From Mucilaginibacter sp. SJ (lineage in GTDB: Bacteria; Bacteroidota; Bacteroidia; Sphingobacteriales; Sphingobacteriaceae): a stretch of 64,000 nt of DNA. This document shows positions 26,394 to 36,526 of the stretch, in pieces. A program made the translations under genes and the position numbers. The stretch is taken from assembly GCF_028993635.1 (NCBI RefSeq), contig NZ_CP118631.1:4712001-4776000 (forward strand). Reading direction: 5' to 3'. Below the pieces are notes generated by a model. The model did not search any database and was not told the origin of the DNA. It saw only the letters and a list, made by a program, of their open reading frames with translations. Position 1 is the first letter of the stretch, and each line of letters starts with the position of its first letter.

Positions 26394-26939
26394 GTGGCAG
26401 CAAAAGCAAATACCAAACAGAAGGCAGCAGTTAAAGCTACTGCAAATATTGATGAACGCCTTGTTGATCGTTATTTCAGGGAATATGAAGAAGCTCACCA
26501 GGATAGGGTTAAAAAGATCATACACTGTATCTGTATCCCAACTTTGGCGTTTAGTCTCTTTGGATTGATCTGGGCTATTCCTTTTCCTCATTTAGGATTT
26601 TTAGGAGCCTACAATGGCTATTTTAATTGGGCTTCCTTTGTTATAGCTATTGCCATCTACTTCTATTTAAAGCTGTCGCCAATTATATCTTACTTCATCT
26701 TATTTATTTTATTGGGGTTTAGTTATGGTATAATGGAGCTTGTAGCATGGCAGCAAGCGGGAGGAATGCCAATGTATCTCATTTGTGTGATAATTTTTGT
26801 TCCGTCGCTCGCTGTTTTGAGGGTTGGGGAAAGAAGGGAAAGGAAAAATCCTAAAACTTATATGGATATCAAATCATTAGTTATAGCGCCTGCTTACTTA
26901 CTGAATCAATTGCTTAATAAGTTGAGAATCAAAAATTGA
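26394..26939 (+). CDS. Mpo1/DUF962-like membrane protein
   Basis: 181 residues from a GTG start. YFREYEEAHQDRVKKIIHCI is the DUF962 hallmark (the tract before the first helix, with His residues). Four hydrophobic helices follow between about 45 and 145, with a second conserved WQQ. Yeast Mpo1 is a dioxygenase for 2-hydroxy fatty acid alpha-oxidation that uses Fe. Whether this protein has the same activity is unknown. Confidence 0.72.
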   Translation: MAAKANTKQKAAVKATANIDERLVDRYFREYEEAHQDRVKKIIHCICIPTLAFSLFGLIWAIPFPHLGFLGAYNGYFNWASFVIAIAIYFYLKLSPIISYFILFILLGFSYGIMELVAWQQAGGMPMYLICVIIFVPSLAVLRVGERRERKNPKTYMDIKSLVIAPAYLLNQLLNKLRIKN

Positions 26940-27250
26940 TTTTAATTATTTGCGTATTAAGTATTTGTTAAAATGCTCATTCCTATTGCTCTTTAAATGC
27001 TATATAACAAGGACATTTTTTAGCTGTAGCGAACATCATTATGTAATTTATCCCCGATAGTGGATAAATAAAAACTTAATATTTCGGCGCATTAGATTTT
27101 TTATTTTATTGATAATCAACATTTTTTGATTGGCTTTCGGGCGTCTGTGTCAGGTAAAAAAGAAATCATTAAGTAGTTGTTAATATAATAATCTGATGTT
27201 AATGTAGAATTAACATTGGTAGGGCAATTTTGTGCAATAAAAATTCACAA
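26940..27250. other. gene-free leader of the TonB receptor gene
   Basis: AT-rich, no gene. It probably holds the promoter and a leader for the receptor, but no good TAnnTTTG is visible and no riboswitch is recognised. Confidence 0.5.
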
Positions 27251-30200
27251 ATGAAAAAGCTCTACTTTATTATTTTAACACTAATAATTATTGGGGTTGG
27301 AAGCGTTGCAAACGCTCAGATCACCACCTCGGTACTTACCGGTAAAGTTACAGATCAAAAAGGTACCACTCTTCCGGGGGTAACCATTACTGTACTTAAT
27401 ACCAGCACAGGTACCAGGTACGGTGCGCAAACCAACGGCGACGGCCGTTTCTCGGTTAACAACATTAACCCGGGCGGCCCTTACACGGTAACCGCTACTT
27501 TTATCGGTTATAAAAAAGACGAAAAAAGCGATCTTACCCTTCAGTTAGGGAATGCTACTTTAAACTTTGTATTGCAGGATGAAACTACAACCCTGCAGGA
27601 AGTTAAAGTGAAAGCATCTGCTGGTCCGGCTAAAACAGGTGCAAGTACCCGCATTGGTCAAAACCAAATCCGTACTGCTCCCTCAATTAACCGCAGCTTG
27701 CAGGATTTAACCAGGAATACCCCTCAAAGTAACAATAACTCATTCCAGGGTACCAACTACCGTTACAATAACGTAACGCTTGACGGTGCTATCAATAACG
27801 ACGCGATCGGTTTCAGCCCATCATTAGGCGGTCAGAACAATGCATCAGGCCAGGTAGGCAGCAGTACCCGTACAAGCCCTATTTCTCTTGACGCTATCCA
27901 GGATATCCAAGTTTATGTTGCCCCTTATGATATCAAAATCGGTAACGTATTAGGTGGTAGTATCAATGCTGTAACCCGTAGCGGTACAAATGATTTTAGC
28001 GGTGCAGTTTATGGTTACGGCCGTGGCTCGTTCATGGTAGGACCAAACAACGCCAAAGCTGCTTTAGGTGGCGACGGATCAAAACTGAACGATTTTCATG
28101 ATTACCAGGCCGGTATCCGTTTAGGTTTCCCTATTATTAAAAACAAATTATTCTTCTTCACTAACGAAGAAATTGCCCGCAGGCAGGATCCTGTTATCCG
28201 CGGTTTAGATCACAACGGCGCTTCTAATATACTAAGTCAGGCCGATGGTGATAAATTAGTTACTGCTTTTAAAACATTTACAGGCGGTTTGGATCCGGGT
28301 ACTTATAACAATACTACCATATTCTCTAACTCAAACAAGTTCTTTAACCGTTTGGATTGGAATATTGATGATCACAACCAGTTAACTATCCGTAACAATA
28401 CTATTAGCTCAAAAGCTACTAACTTAGAGCGCGATCAGCAAAACTTCCGTTTCAGCGGTATTGATTATACTTCACATAACAACTCAACTTCAACCGTTGC
28501 CGAGTTAAAATCAAGATTTAACGGTAACCTGAGCAATAGCCTGGTTCTTGGCTATTCAGCCGTTCACGATTACCGTGATCCTAACTCAAATCCGGCATTA
28601 CCACAAATCGAAATTACTGGCCGTTCTCCTGGTACTACTATCTTTATGGGTACTGACCGCGAGGCTGCTATTTTTGATATGCACCAAAAAACCGCTGAGT
28701 TTACTGATAATTTAACTTGGGTTAAAGGTAAGCATACCTTCACTTTCGGTACACACAACGAATTTTATAACATTACTTATAATTTTGTTAATGCGTGGAA
28801 CGGTCGTATTGCTTATAATAGCATTGAGGATTTTGTTAATAATTTGCCTGCACGTGTACGTACTAACTTTAATTACACGAATAACACACGTGATTATATC
28901 TTAGCAAATCCATCAGCCAAGTTTAAAGTTAACCTGTTTAGCTTATATGGTCAGGATGAGATTCAGTTAAGTGATAATTTCAAATTAACCGTTGCTTTAC
29001 GTGCTGATTATGCAAATGTGCCAAACAAACAACCATTGAGTGATAAAACAACTAACGCTCCGGTTGATCCAAATTACGGTACCACTTTTACTTATACCAA
29101 ACCTAAAGATATTAAACAAAATTACCTTGGTAACATTGAGTGGAACCCGCGTGTATCATTTAACTATGATGCAAATGGCGATCAAAGCGTTATTTTACGC
29201 GGTGGTAGCGGCTTCTTTACCGGTCGTGTTCCGTTTGCATGGTTTGGTTATGCATTTTATAATAACGGCGCTACTTATGGTGCTTATGATAAAAAATCAT
29301 CTGCCGGTCCATTTACAGCAGGTACCAATCCGATACAAGCACCTTCAAATGGTGGCTTAAACTTTGTTAATCAGCAAGGTGGTGTTAATACCAGCGCTTC
29401 TGGTGCTACTCAGGTGGATATGATCGACAACAACTTCAAAATGCCACAGGTTTGGAGAAGTAGCTTAGCAGTTGATTATACTACTGATAACCAGTGGAAA
29501 TTTACAGCTGAAGGTATTTATACTAAGGTTATTCATGACTTGAAGTTCCAACAGGTAAATACCAAGGATAGTGTAACTTATTATCCTTATGATACCCAAC
29601 ACCTGCAGCCTATATTTATTAATAAAGGGATCAACTCAAAATATACCAACGCCTATTTATTATCAAATACCAGCGAAGGGTACCGTTACAGTGCAACAGT
29701 ACAGGTAGCTAAGTTTACTCAATTTGATCCGCAGAATGCATTAAACTTTTCAGTTGCCTATACCTACGGTCACTCTAAAGATGTTACCAATGGTATCCGT
29801 AACTCAATGGAGTCGAACTGGCAATTGAACCAGGCTTTGAATCCTAACAATCCGGGTTTAGCCAATTCAAACTTTGATATCCGTCATCGTATCGTATCAA
29901 ACGTGAACTTTAAACATGATTGGGATGCCGGGCACAACTATACAGCTAACTTCACTTTCTTCTTTAGCGCGCAAAGCGGTAACCCATATACCTGGGATAC
30001 CTATCCAAACGCTATCGACGGAACAGGTCAGCAATTAAGCTTGGCTTACATTCCAACCAGAGATGAGGCAGCTAAGATGATTGTTGATCAGGTGAAAAAT
30101 GGTGTGGTAGTACAAACTGCTGCACAACAGTTAGCTGCGTTTAATGCGTATGTTGATGCCGACAAATATTTAAGTTCACGTCGTGGTCAGTTTACTGAAC

Positions 30201-30565
30201 GTAATGCTGCTTTTACACCTTGGAATAATCAATTAGACTTCCGCTTTACTCAAGACTTTAAATTTGGTAATGGTAAACACAAACAGATGATCACATTTAC
30301 TTATGATATCATCAATCTTACCAATTTATTGAACAAGAGCTGGGGTCAATATTACTTTTCAGCAAACACATTCAACTCCTCAGCAAGTGTTGGTTTAACA
30401 CCAGTAAGCAAACTGCCTGGAGCGTCCGGCGGCCCTGCTTTTGTTAAAGATGGTAACGTTGCATCTTATCCAACATACAACTTCAGCAACCCAGGTATAC
30501 CATATTCTGTTGATTTGTTCGCTTCACGCTGGCAAATGCAGTTTGGTGTACGCTACAGCTGGTAA
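27251..30565 (+). CDS. TonB-dependent receptor, Oar-like, with carboxypeptidase-regulatory-like domain
   Basis: 1104 residues from ATG 27251; the frame opens 7 codons earlier without support. A signal peptide (MKKLYFIILTLIIIGVGSVANAQ) leads to a CarboxypepD_reg-like beta sandwich (about 25-110, with LTGKVTDQKGTTLPGVTITV), a plug domain (about 125-260, SLQDLTRNTPQ and NNVTLDGA), and a long beta barrel ending in the aromatic-rich VRYSW. It lacks a SusD partner nearby, so it looks like an Oar-type outer-membrane receptor rather than a glycan uptake pair. The ligand is unknown. A strong terminator follows. Confidence 0.92.
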   Translation: MKKLYFIILTLIIIGVGSVANAQITTSVLTGKVTDQKGTTLPGVTITVLNTSTGTRYGAQTNGDGRFSVNNINPGGPYTVTATFIGYKKDEKSDLTLQLGNATLNFVLQDETTTLQEVKVKASAGPAKTGASTRIGQNQIRTAPSINRSLQDLTRNTPQSNNNSFQGTNYRYNNVTLDGAINNDAIGFSPSLGGQNNASGQVGSSTRTSPISLDAIQDIQVYVAPYDIKIGNVLGGSINAVTRSGTNDFSGAVYGYGRGSFMVGPNNAKAALGGDGSKLNDFHDYQAGIRLGFPIIKNKLFFFTNEEIARRQDPVIRGLDHNGASNILSQADGDKLVTAFKTFTGGLDPGTYNNTTIFSNSNKFFNRLDWNIDDHNQLTIRNNTISSKATNLERDQQNFRFSGIDYTSHNNSTSTVAELKSRFNGNLSNSLVLGYSAVHDYRDPNSNPALPQIEITGRSPGTTIFMGTDREAAIFDMHQKTAEFTDNLTWVKGKHTFTFGTHNEFYNITYNFVNAWNGRIAYNSIEDFVNNLPARVRTNFNYTNNTRDYILANPSAKFKVNLFSLYGQDEIQLSDNFKLTVALRADYANVPNKQPLSDKTTNAPVDPNYGTTFTYTKPKDIKQNYLGNIEWNPRVSFNYDANGDQSVILRGGSGFFTGRVPFAWFGYAFYNNGATYGAYDKKSSAGPFTAGTNPIQAPSNGGLNFVNQQGGVNTSASGATQVDMIDNNFKMPQVWRSSLAVDYTTDNQWKFTAEGIYTKVIHDLKFQQVNTKDSVTYYPYDTQHLQPIFINKGINSKYTNAYLLSNTSEGYRYSATVQVAKFTQFDPQNALNFSVAYTYGHSKDVTNGIRNSMESNWQLNQALNPNNPGLANSNFDIRHRIVSNVNFKHDWDAGHNYTANFTFFFSAQSGNPYTWDTYPNAIDGTGQQLSLAYIPTRDEAAKMIVDQVKNGVVVQTAAQQLAAFNAYVDADKYLSSRRGQFTERNAAFTPWNNQLDFRFTQDFKFGNGKHKQMITFTYDIINLTNLLNKSWGQYYFSANTFNSSASVGLTPVSKLPGASGGPAFVKDGNVASYPTYNFSNPGIPYSVDLFASRWQMQFGVRYSW

Positions 30566-30596
30566 TTGTAAAACAAAATACAGTTGAGATTAAACA

Positions 30597-30640
30597 AAAC
30601 AGAAGCGCCCCCGATGTCATTGGGGGCGCTTCTGTTTTAA
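30597..30640. terminator. strong bidirectional terminator
   Basis: AAACAGAAGCGCCCCC-GATGTCATT-GGGGGCGCTTCTGTTTTAA, a 16-bp perfect stem. It serves the receptor and the opposing acyltransferase gene. Confidence 0.9.
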
Positions 30641-30712
30641 TGGAAATTATTAGAAAAAAAGCGAAGCATATCATAATGCCCCGCTTTTTCTTTATAACTT
30701 TTAAAATTACGG

Positions 30713-32467
30713 CTACAGGTTTTTACCCAGTTTATCCAGTATATCCTGCGGTACCTTTTCAAGATCGAGCACCAGGAAACCATCCAGGCAATCGGCAAAT
30801 TTAGGATCGATATTGAAGCTGATGATCTTAGCGTTAAGGGCAATGTACTGACGAAGCAGTACGGGAACTTTCATATTGCGGGTTTCCACCTCTGATATCA
30901 GGTTATCGAGTCCTTTAAAGCTGTCTTCACCGGCCATAAGCAGGTCGGTATCAATTTTGGCAAAATCAACCTTGAATTTTTTGCGCGGTTTAACATACTG
31001 CGCCATTTCATGGTCAAAGTGGTTGCGGTTAATATAATCGACAATAAGTGATTTGGAAAATTTTGAAAAGGAATTACTGATACTTACCGGGCCTATCAGG
31101 TAACGGTACCGCGGGTTATCTATCAGAAATTTCAGGATGCCTTTCCATAACAGGAATAGCGGTAAAGGTTTAGTTTGATATTCTTTGCGGATCCATGAGC
31201 GGCCCAGTTCGAGGCTGCGGCGTAACACCGGTATAAACTGCGTTTTAAGTTTAAACAGCTCATTTACGTAAAAGCCTTTTTTGCCTACGCTGTAAAATAT
31301 CTCATCTCCCAAACCAATGCGGTAAGCACCTACAATTCGCTTAGCTTCAAAATCCCAGATGAACAGGTGATGATAGTAAATATCATACTCATCGAGGTCG
31401 ATTGCTTTGTTGGTACCTTCGCCAACCTCGCGGAAAGTAATCTCGCGCAGTCTGCCTATTTCCCGTATCACATTGGGAATGGTTGACGTCGGAACGATGA
31501 ACACCTCGTAGTTTTTCTCAGTCCAAACTTTGTAAGTTTCCCGTAGCGGCTCAATTTCTTTTTCAAGGATGGCGCTATCTATTTCAGGAGAAACCTCTTC
31601 GGCTTCGCGTTTGATCTTAAACAGGTTTCGTGGGCTGAAGATCTTTTTTTCCTCTTCCAGGCCGGTACCTAAAGCATAGGTACGTGCGCGCAAAAAGTTA
31701 AGGAGCTTGGTAGTGTTGGTATACTCCGGAATCTCTGTTACGTTAATGGGTTTACCTATCCGTAGTTTAATGGTATGCCCGTGTTTATTAAACAGCTCTG
31801 ACGGTAGTTTGGCTGTGCGCAGGGTAGGGTGCAACAAGCTGAGCAGGTTAAACAACAAGCCGTTGTTACCATGAAAATAAATAGGAACCACCGGTACTTT
31901 TGCCTTAGCTATGATTTTGCCCACAACGGGGTGCCACATACGGTCGGTTACCTGTTTTTGCTCCACCTTAAAGGTTGATACCTCGCCGGCGGGGAAAATT
32001 CCTATGGGGGTGCCTTGGTTTAACAGCTCAAGGGTGTTTTTTAGGCCGCTTATGCTCGACGAATGTTCAACATTTTCAAAAGGGTTTACGGCTATGAAAT
32101 AGTCGGCAAGGTTGGGGATTTTTTTAAGCAGGAAGTTGGCCATCAGCTTTGAATCGGGGCGGGCCATGCACAGGACCTTTAATAACACCATACCCTCAAT
32201 ACCTCCGTAAGGGTGATTGGCAATGGCTATAAATGCTCCGTCTTTAGGTATGTTACGGAGCTCACGCTCATCAAACTCAACATCAATACCGCAACCTTTT
32301 AATATGGCATCAACAAACTCAGGGCCCTGCTTGGGCTGTGCCTGGGCAAACAGGTCGTTAACCTGGTTTATTTTCATTAGCTCCATCAATAAAGCGGCCA
32401 GGCCCGGCATTTTCAACTTATCCAGTTTGGTGGCTTTGGCAAACTCTTCGGTGGTTATAACTTTCAT
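30713..32467 (-). CDS. bifunctional acyltransferase (OlsF/GlsF-like) for amino-acid lipids
   Basis: 584 residues. The N-terminal half is a PlsC-like O-acyltransferase: NHPYGGIEG (84-92; the usual NHxxxxD has Glu here) and FPAGEVS (158-164). The C-terminal half is a GNAT-like acyl-ACP N-acyltransferase (about 330-480, with EITFREVGEGTN and IVGAYRIGLG). Proteins of this fused type make ornithine or glycine lipids in Bacteroidota in one polypeptide; the GlsA/GlsB proteins of Bacteroides do it in two. The amino acid used cannot be read from sequence. Confidence 0.8.
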   Translation of the reverse strand: MKVITTEEFAKATKLDKLKMPGLAALLMELMKINQVNDLFAQAQPKQGPEFVDAILKGCGIDVEFDERELRNIPKDGAFIAIANHPYGGIEGMVLLKVLCMARPDSKLMANFLLKKIPNLADYFIAVNPFENVEHSSSISGLKNTLELLNQGTPIGIFPAGEVSTFKVEQKQVTDRMWHPVVGKIIAKAKVPVVPIYFHGNNGLLFNLLSLLHPTLRTAKLPSELFNKHGHTIKLRIGKPINVTEIPEYTNTTKLLNFLRARTYALGTGLEEEKKIFSPRNLFKIKREAEEVSPEIDSAILEKEIEPLRETYKVWTEKNYEVFIVPTSTIPNVIREIGRLREITFREVGEGTNKAIDLDEYDIYYHHLFIWDFEAKRIVGAYRIGLGDEIFYSVGKKGFYVNELFKLKTQFIPVLRRSLELGRSWIRKEYQTKPLPLFLLWKGILKFLIDNPRYRYLIGPVSISNSFSKFSKSLIVDYINRNHFDHEMAQYVKPRKKFKVDFAKIDTDLLMAGEDSFKGLDNLISEVETRNMKVPVLLRQYIALNAKIISFNIDPKFADCLDGFLVLDLEKVPQDILDKLGKNL

Positions 32468-32544
32468 TGTTTTTAATAGCAGTATGTTTTAACAAATAAA
32501 TATCCTAAATTTTTATTTAATTTAACGCCTGGAACATATTATAA

Positions 32545-33414
32545 ATGAGGCCGCAAATTAAAAACTACCTGTCTGTCACTAAAAAAGAGTGGAACGGGAT
32601 GGTAGTGTTGATTATTTTAATTGCAATGGTTTTGCTGGCCCCTTATATGTTTCAGGCAAACCGCAAAGATAATATAATAAATTTTAAGGCTTTTGATAAA
32701 GCGATAACCGATTCCGATAAAACGGGCGATCTTACGGCAAGGGATGAAGTTTCTGCCGGTAATCGCAATGCCCTGCCTGCTACACTCTTTAAATTTAATC
32801 CCAATAACTTACCCCTTGCGGGTTGGGTAAAACTTGGCCTCACTGAACATCAGGCACAGGTAATTAAGCATTATGAAGAAAAAGGCGGACGTTTTTTCAC
32901 CAAAGGCGATGTGCAAAAAATGTACAGCATCAGCCCGGCGGAGTATAAGCTTCTTGAGCCCTATATTATCTTGCCCGATGGCCCTGCTTATTACATAAAT
33001 AAAGCCAAACCTGGCGAAGTAATAGAGATCAACACGGCAGATTCGGCGAGGCTTACCATGATCAGGGGAATAGGCCCCGCATTTGCCAGGCGCATTGTCC
33101 ATTACCGGGAGCGGGTAGGCGGTTTTTACAATAAAGAACAGTTGAAGGAGGTTTATGGCATTGATAAGGAAAAGTACGGCCAGATTGAAGCCCGTATTGC
33201 GGTTGATGGCAAACATATCATTAAGGTGAATATTAACACAGCTACCTTTAATGAACTTAAGCGCTTCCCCTATCTGAGCTACAAACAAATGGATGCCATT
33301 GTAGCTTACCGCGATGAGCACGGTACCTACAATGACCTGGCCGATCTGAAAAATATTGCCATACTTAATGACGGAATTTTGCGTAAAATTGGACCTTATT
33401 TAGTTTTCAAATGA
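32545..33414 (+). CDS. helix-hairpin-helix (ComEA-like) protein
   Basis: 289 residues. One transmembrane helix (about 18-36), then three helix-hairpin-helix units: about 90-145 (WVKLGLTEHQAQVIKHYEEK), about 165-220 (IRGIGPAFARRIVHYRERVG) and about 225-289 (INTATFNELKRFPYLSYKQM). HhH domains bind DNA non-specifically; ComEA-like proteins sit outside the inner membrane. Overlaps apt by 4 bp (ATGA), so they are translationally coupled. Confidence 0.8.
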   Translation: MRPQIKNYLSVTKKEWNGMVVLIILIAMVLLAPYMFQANRKDNIINFKAFDKAITDSDKTGDLTARDEVSAGNRNALPATLFKFNPNNLPLAGWVKLGLTEHQAQVIKHYEEKGGRFFTKGDVQKMYSISPAEYKLLEPYIILPDGPAYYINKAKPGEVIEINTADSARLTMIRGIGPAFARRIVHYRERVGGFYNKEQLKEVYGIDKEKYGQIEARIAVDGKHIIKVNINTATFNELKRFPYLSYKQMDAIVAYRDEHGTYNDLADLKNIAILNDGILRKIGPYLVFK

Positions 33415-33938
33415 TAGCCCAGCAAATTAAAGCAGCCATAAGGGATATTCCCGATTTTCCGAAACCGGGAATTGTTTTTAAAGATATTACGCCCATACTG
33501 AAAGACCCCGGATTATGCGAAAGCATCATCGATGCTTTTGTTGAACAATTGCAGGGAACCCGGATTGACGCGGTGGCCGGTATCGAAAGCAGGGGCTTCC
33601 TGTTTGGGCTTACGCTGGCAACCAGATTAGGTGTGCCGTTTGTACCCGTGCGTAAAGCGGGTAAGCTGCCTTTCACTATAAAACAAAAAGCTTATAAGCT
33701 GGAGTACGGCACCGCCACCATTGAGCTGCATACCGATGCCTTTGAACCCGGTCAGCATATATTACTTCATGACGATTTGCTGGCTACCGGCGGTACAGTA
33801 ACTGCGGCCAGTGAGCTTATCAGGGAAATGGGAGGTATAGTTGCCGGTTTTTCCTTTGTCGTGGGACTTGGTTTTTTGAATGGTAAAGAAAGGATTATGC
33901 CTATTTGCGATAAGCTGATAGTGCTGGCGGATTATTAA
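33411..33938 (+). CDS. apt: adenine phosphoribosyltransferase
   Basis: 175 residues. It makes AMP from adenine and PRPP. The N-terminal IRDIPDFPKPGIVFKDITP (about 10-28) and PRPP loop HILLHDDLLATGGT (about 116-129) are diagnostic. Start overlaps the stop of the HhH gene. Confidence 0.95.
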   Translation: MIAQQIKAAIRDIPDFPKPGIVFKDITPILKDPGLCESIIDAFVEQLQGTRIDAVAGIESRGFLFGLTLATRLGVPFVPVRKAGKLPFTIKQKAYKLEYGTATIELHTDAFEPGQHILLHDDLLATGGTVTAASELIREMGGIVAGFSFVVGLGFLNGKERIMPICDKLIVLADY

Positions 33939-34036
33939 GCCGTACCAAAATGGGGCATCCATTTTGTTGATTTTTTTGTTTGCCGGAGGCATGGACAATG
34001 CTTGCCCTGCTTGTGGTTTGGTTGGTAATTGCGGGC

Positions 34037-34160
34037 CTGTGCGTTGGCCGCGTTAGGGATGGCAGTGTAAAGCCCGCAGTGTGCGAAGGCTTTTGCAATG
34101 GGAAAAGCGAGGACTTGGAACGTACAGCCCGGGCGGCAGGCAACGCCCATGTTATAAAAT
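34037..34160 (-). repeat. dispersed repeat B, copy 2
   Basis: Complement of the same unit as 5694-5822: CCGCGTTAGGGATGGCAGTG at the near end and GGCAGGCAACGCCCATGTT at the far end. It fills most of the gap between apt and the convergent DUF4835 gene. Confidence 0.8.
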
Positions 34161-34305
34161 TGATCGAAAAAACACGCTTAATAATCAGCAACTTACAATT
34201 ATAAATTAATAAGCCAAACTAAAAGGCTTGCCCTCGTAAGTAGGGGATTACCTTGTTGTTCCCTTATGACTTCTTCTTTATTTGTTTTTAAACTAACACT
34301 AAGGG

Positions 34306-35199
34306 TTATTTCTGCAAGGTTTGATATTTATTGCCATTAGCAGGGTCGAGCTTTAGAAACAGGTTCATGGCGGTTAACCGTTCCTGATTATCGGCCTTGC
34401 TGTAAATGGAAACCAGTTCATCACTTTTTGCTGTATAAAATATAAGCGGAAGCATCGCGCCCACACGTTGCCGGTCTATTTGCTGTAGTAAAGGTAGCAG
34501 AGCATCAATAGCTTTGCGGCCTTTGCTCACATTGTCCGACATGATATCAAGCCCGTTGCGGTGATAATCGTACAAAAAGCTGCGTAACGGGTTATATAGT
34601 TTATTATTCAGGTTTTCGGATAACCAGTAGCGGTTTACATTGCCATCAAAAGCTTTCCAGCCACCATATGATGATGTTTGCGCATTGGTTACGATGGTCT
34701 GTGCTGCTAAAAAATATGGCGTGCCTCCAAATTTTGAAAACGTGTCATAATCAAGGCCGATAATAATGTTGGCATAAAAAGCCATGATCGAACTTAAATT
34801 TCCCTGAAAATTTTGATCGGTATAGTCAATCGTCTGGCCCTCGGTATAACTAAAGCTGATATCTTTATCATTAAGATTTAACAGGGTAGAGGTATAGGAT
34901 GTGCCATAAACCGGCCGGGACGATTGTACCTGCAGCTCGCCGGTAAAATTACTGCTGCCATCCCAGTTGGTTATGTTCAGCACAAAATTGCAATCTATTC
35001 TCTCCTGTGGCAAAATCGGATCGGCACTCCATTTGCGGCCGTTCAGGAAATCCTTCATGGCAGTTTCCAGCGTTTGAAAAACGCGCTTATTCGCAACCTG
35101 TATCTTGGGCGATAACACTTGTATACGTGCATTCAGGTCCTGGGCCACAACCCGGCAGCAAAGAAACATCAGCAAAGTATAAAGCAGCAGTTTTTTCAT
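34306..35199 (-). CDS. DUF4835 secreted protein
   Basis: 297 residues with a signal peptide (MKKLLLYTLLMFLCCRVVAQ). Family of unknown function, strongly linked with coaBC in Bacteroidota. The protein begins DLNARIQVLSPKIQVANKRV and has no motifs I can assign. Its ATG overlaps the coaBC stop by 4 bp, so it is the last gene of the bamD-rpoZ-coaBC-DUF4835 cluster. Confidence 0.85.
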   Translation of the reverse strand: MKKLLLYTLLMFLCCRVVAQDLNARIQVLSPKIQVANKRVFQTLETAMKDFLNGRKWSADPILPQERIDCNFVLNITNWDGSSNFTGELQVQSSRPVYGTSYTSTLLNLNDKDISFSYTEGQTIDYTDQNFQGNLSSIMAFYANIIIGLDYDTFSKFGGTPYFLAAQTIVTNAQTSSYGGWKAFDGNVNRYWLSENLNNKLYNPLRSFLYDYHRNGLDIMSDNVSKGRKAIDALLPLLQQIDRQRVGAMLPLIFYTAKSDELVSIYSKADNQERLTAMNLFLKLDPANGNKYQTLQK

Positions 35200-36389
35200 C
35201 CGTTTATTAGTTGGGCAACTTTATTGCAAATATCGCGGGCCACTGCTTCCTTGCTTTTCAGGTCGAAAGTAGTTTTCTTAAGCTTACGGTCAATAATGGT
35301 TATCTTATTGGTATCGCCTGCAAAACCGGCACCCGCGTCATTAAGCGAATTTAGTACAATAAAGTCAAGATTTTTCTTTTGTAGTTTGGTTGTCGCGTTC
35401 ATTTCCTCGTCGTTGGTTTCTAAAGCAAAACCAACCAATATTTGTCCTTCGCGTTTAGCCTCGCCAAGGGTTTTTAATATATCAGTGGTTTTCTTCAGTT
35501 CGATGCTGAGATCGTCGTCTTTTTTCTTGATCTTTTGAGTAGCAACATCAGCCGGGGTATAATCGGCAACTGCAGCACTCATGATACAAGCCTTTGCATC
35601 GCCATAAGCGGTTAAGCAAGCCCCTAACATTTGTGCCGCCGAAATAACATTAACCCGTTTTATATTTTGTTGCTTGCTGATCTGTGCAGTAGGCCCGGTC
35701 ACTAAAGTAACATCGGCTCCCATCAAAGCCAGTTCATCCGCGATAGCAAACCCCATTTTGCCCGACGAATGATTGCCGATAAACCGTACCGGATCTATAG
35801 CTTCATAGGTTGGCCCGGCAGTTACCAGTATTTTATGACCGGCTAAAAGGAGTTTTTTTTTTGATTTTGCTTCCAGGAAGGTAACGATGTCTTCAGGTTC
35901 GGCCATCCGGCCTTCACCATACAGGCCGCTGGCCAGTTCACCGTTACCAGGCGGAATCATAATGTTACCAAATGATTGCAGCCTGCTCACGTTTTGGCGG
36001 GTAGCCGGGTGCAGCCACATATCCAGGTCCATAGCCGGAGCAAAATAAACCGGGCATTTTGCTGAAAGATATACCGCGCTAAGCAGGTTATCGCAAAGGC
36101 CGTTAGCCATTTTAGCAAGGGTGTTGGCCGTGGCGGGGGCAATAACCATCATATCGGCCCAAAGCCCAAGTTCAACATGATTATTCCATTCGCCGGTATC
36201 AGCCTTACAATAATCAACCAGCGCCGGGTTTTTTGAAAGCGTTGAGAGTGTAAGCGGCGTAATAAAATTGGTGGCATCGGCAGTCATCACCACTTTAACG
36301 TTAGCGCCTGCTTTAACCAGCAGCCTAACCAGCAGTGCCGATTTGTAGGCTGCAATACTGCCGCAAACTCCTAAAACAATGTTTTTCAT
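35196..36389 (-). CDS. coaBC: bifunctional phosphopantothenoylcysteine decarboxylase / phosphopantothenate--cysteine ligase
   Basis: 397 residues; makes 4'-phosphopantetheine for coenzyme A. CoaC half (about 1-180): flavin site ending GSIAAYK (10-16), the active His in WNNHVELG, and PAMDLDMW. CoaB half (about 188-397): ILVTAGPTYEAIDPVRFIGN and a KKTTDIL motif. Its product pathway also feeds the phosphopantetheine group for the AcpS-type enzyme at 53188. A terminator hairpin separates it from rpoZ. Confidence 0.95.
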   Translation of the reverse strand: MKNIVLGVCGSIAAYKSALLVRLLVKAGANVKVVMTADATNFITPLTLSTLSKNPALVDYCKADTGEWNNHVELGLWADMMVIAPATANTLAKMANGLCDNLLSAVYLSAKCPVYFAPAMDLDMWLHPATRQNVSRLQSFGNIMIPPGNGELASGLYGEGRMAEPEDIVTFLEAKSKKKLLLAGHKILVTAGPTYEAIDPVRFIGNHSSGKMGFAIADELALMGADVTLVTGPTAQISKQQNIKRVNVISAAQMLGACLTAYGDAKACIMSAAVADYTPADVATQKIKKKDDDLSIELKKTTDILKTLGEAKREGQILVGFALETNDEEMNATTKLQKKNLDFIVLNSLNDAGAGFAGDTNKITIIDRKLKKTTFDLKSKEAVARDICNKVAQLING

Positions 36390-36390
36390 A

Positions 36391-36416
36391 TGCCCCCTAA
36401 CCCCCTAAAGGGGGAA
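36391..36416. repeat. short CCCCCTAA/GGGGG hairpin
   Basis: GCCCCCTAACCCCCTAAAGG followed by GGG: pyrimidine-purine palindrome of the type scattered in Bacteroidota. It lies just upstream of coaBC. Confidence 0.55.
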
Positions 36417-36440
36417 TAATTATGTTATAAAAATTAAAAG

Positions 36441-36474
36441 TAACAAAAAACTCCCATACGGGAGTTTTTTGTTA
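36441..36474. terminator. bidirectional hairpin between rpoZ and coaBC
   Basis: AACAAAAAACTCCC-ATAC-GGGAGTTTTTTGTT, a near-perfect stem flanked by A and T runs. On the minus strand it could cut transcription from rpoZ into coaBC, leaving coaBC lower or driven by its own promoter. Confidence 0.8.
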
Positions 36475-36526
36475 TAGCATGAAAAGACCCTGTACTCGCC
36501 CCTTTTTGTGGGCTGGGGGACGTCGT

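Noticed and set aside
26940..27250. Riboswitch or regulatory leader before the TonB receptor
   Set aside because: Long leader, but no known aptamer core such as the cobalamin box was recognised.
35119..35538. 139-aa ORF opposite coaBC/DUF4835
   Set aside because: Antisense shadow of two well-supported genes; Ser/Phe-rich composition typical of such frames.
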